The translations under genes and the position numbers were made by a program. A stretch of DNA of 64,000 bases, taken from Adlercreutzia wanghongyangiae. Lineage in GTDB: Bacteria > Actinomycetota > Coriobacteriia > Coriobacteriales > Eggerthellaceae. The stretch is taken from positions 62,001 through 126,000 of the forward strand of contig NZ_JAYMFF010000015.1 of NCBI RefSeq assembly GCF_035989245.1, in the 5' to 3' direction. Below, one piece after another: positions 62,935 through 64,000 of this stretch (position 1 is its first letter; every line of letters begins with the position of its first letter). The notes beneath the pieces were generated by a model. That model ran no database searches. It was given only the letters and a program-made list of their open reading frames with translations, and was not told the origin of the DNA.

Positions 62935-63396
62935 CTAGTCCTCGTCCTCTTCCACACCGTGGTGGTGGTCATGCTCGCCGATGTCGCTCACCGGCTTCTC
63001 CAGGCCCTCGATAACGAGGTTGTTCTTCTCGGCGTAGTCCCACAAAGCCGCGTGGATGGCCTCCTCGGCCAGAAGCGAGCAGTGCACCTTCACCGGCGGC
63101 AGCCCGTCCAGGGCCTCCATCACGGCCTTGTTCGTCACCTCCAGCGCCTCTTGCACGGTCTTGCCCTTCACGAGCACCGTGGCCATGGAGCTCGTGGCGA
63201 TGGCCGCGCCACAGCCGAAGGTCTTGAACTTCGCGTCCCGGATGACGTTGTTCTCGTCGATGTCCAGATACACGCGCATGATGTCGCCGCACACCGCGTT
63301 GCCCACGGTGCCGCAGCCGCTCGCATTCTCTATCTCTCCCACGTTCTGCGGGTTGGTGAAGTGCTCCATCACCTTGTCGGAATAGTTCATTGCCAT
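62935..63396 (-). CDS. nifU: NifU/IscU-type iron-sulfur cluster scaffold
   Basis: A 153-residue protein. The three scaffold cysteines are in NAVCGDIM, TFGCGAAIA and VHCSLLAEEA. It matches the N-terminal NifU domain only, without the ferredoxin-like and Nfu domains of full-length NifU. It ends in a His/Asp/Glu-rich tail (HDHHHGVEEDED) that could bind metal. It lies 31 nt after the cysteine desulfurase gene, its sulfur donor. Confidence 0.95.
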   Translation of the reverse strand: MAMNYSDKVMEHFTNPQNVGEIENASGCGTVGNAVCGDIMRVYLDIDENNVIRDAKFKTFGCGAAIATSSMATVLVKGKTVQEALEVTNKAVMEALDGLPPVKVHCSLLAEEAIHAALWDYAEKNNLVIEGLEKPVSDIGEHDHHHGVEEDED

Positions 63397-63427
63397 GAGG
63401 GTTCTCTCTTTCTTTCGGGCTGAAAAT

Positions 63428-64000
63428 CTAGTTCGCGTAGGGGAAGCCGTCGGCCTTCAGCTGCTCGATGACCGAGGCCACCTTCCCCTGCTGGAAGTCC
63501 TCGTACAAAGGGCTCATCATGCGCAGGTTCGCAAGGGTCGTCTTCAGCGAGTCGATGGCGAAGTCCACGTCCTCGCGCGTGGTGTCGCGGCCGAGGGTCA
63601 TGCGCAGGCTGCCGTGGGCGATCTCGTGGGGCAGCCCGATGGCCAGAAGCACATGGCTCGGATCCAGCGAGCCCGACGTACAGGCGCTTCCCGACGACAC
63701 GCAGATGCCGCGGGCCGCCAGCTGCAGCAGCATGCCCTCGCCCTCGATGAACTCGAAGGAGAAGTTCACGTTGTTGGCCAGGCGGCTCTCCCAGCTGCCG
63801 TTCAGCTTGGTGGAGGGAATCTCGTCCAGGATGCGGCGGATGGCGTGGTCGCGCAGCTCGCGCTGGCGGTCATGCTCGGGGCCCATATCGGCTTGGGCCA
63901 GCTCGGCCGCCTTCGCGAAGCCCACGATGCCGGGCACGTTCTCAGTCGATCCGCGCCGACCGCGCTCCTGCTGGCCGCCGTCGATGAAGTTCTGCACCTT
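63428..64000 (-). CDS. nifS: Cysteine desulfurase NifS/IscS, C-terminal part (5' end outside window)
   Basis: The last 190 residues. GGQQERGRRGSTENVPGIVG is the conserved block after the PLP-lysine region. The catalytic loop Cys lies in SSGSACTSGSLDPSHVL, and RMTLGRDTTREDVDFAIDSL closes the fold. It transfers sulfur from cysteine to the NifU scaffold encoded next. The PLP lysine and N-terminus are beyond the window edge. Confidence 0.95.
   Translation of the reverse strand, partial: KVQNFIDGGQQERGRRGSTENVPGIVGFAKAAELAQADMGPEHDRQRELRDHAIRRILDEIPSTKLNGSWESRLANNVNFSFEFIEGEGMLLQLAARGICVSSGSACTSGSLDPSHVLLAIGLPHEIAHGSLRMTLGRDTTREDVDFAIDSLKTTLANLRMMSPLYEDFQQGKVASVIEQLKADGFPYAN

Overview
The window is high-GC DNA and reads as a strictly anaerobic, respiring member of the Eggerthellaceae (Coriobacteriia), of the Eggerthella/Gordonibacter/Adlercreutzia type. 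This is inferred from gene content, since no 16S gene is present. The supporting content is: two Tat-exported DMSO-reductase-family molybdoenzymes; three Tat-exported flavoprotein reductases, two of them paired with FrdB-like iron-sulfur subunits; a pyruvate:ferredoxin oxidoreductase; a NifS/NifU pair; and no recognisable sugar catabolism pathway.

Layout. 1-6.2 kb: a truncated molybdoenzyme gene, a ferric-reductase-like membrane protein, a LysR regulator, a flavoprotein reductase and a G-run array. 6.2-9.8 kb: nifJ. 10-12.4 kb: a lower-GC pair, a secreted papain-like protease with wall-binding repeats and a lipoprotein that shares its N-terminal domain. 12.9-14.3 kb: an ECF sigma/anti-sigma pair. 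14.9-18.8 kb: a solitary solute-binding lipoprotein and a large membrane protein. 19-29 kb: ribosomal cluster rplB-rpsS-rplV-rpsC-rplP-rpmC-rpsQ-rplN-rplX-rplE-rpsZ-rpsH-rplF-rplR-rpsE-rpmD-rplO-secY, then adk. Its usual flanks (rpsJ-rplC-rplD-rplW, and map/infA/rpsM/rpoA) are absent here. 29.8-40.5 kb: two flavoprotein/Fe-S operons, each with a divergent regulator (a tandem-MarR protein and a TetR protein), separated by a YgiQ radical SAM gene and a trigger factor gene. 40.5-47 kb: a DMSO-reductase operon with its own chaperone and a haem-motif two-component system. 47.8-53.5 kb: an FtsX-type ABC transporter and a GH5 glycosidase. 53.7-58.7 kb: ksgA, an iron-sulfur-flavoprotein-like gene, a tatD-family gene and metG. 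58.9-64 kb: a hybrid histidine kinase, a divergent sortase-like secreted protein, nifU and a truncated nifS.

How it works together. NifJ and the Tat-exported reductases fit a cell that oxidises pyruvate to reduced ferredoxin and passes electrons to alternative small-molecule acceptors outside the membrane. The adjacent regulators suggest each reductase is induced by its own acceptor. NifS/NifU would supply the many Fe-S clusters.

The most unusual signals are repeat-based. A family of short GC-rich palindromes carrying a CTACGG/CCGTAG edge occurs at 18.9, 40.5, 47.2-47.7 (four copies exactly 154 bp apart) and 55.0-55.4 kb. In the last case seven 48-bp copies are translated in frame inside a protein gene. 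A second, unrelated palindrome sits in frame inside ksgA. The spacer between rpmD and rplO carries a train of perfect hairpins. The promoter of the sortase-like gene carries 11-bp phased direct repeats.
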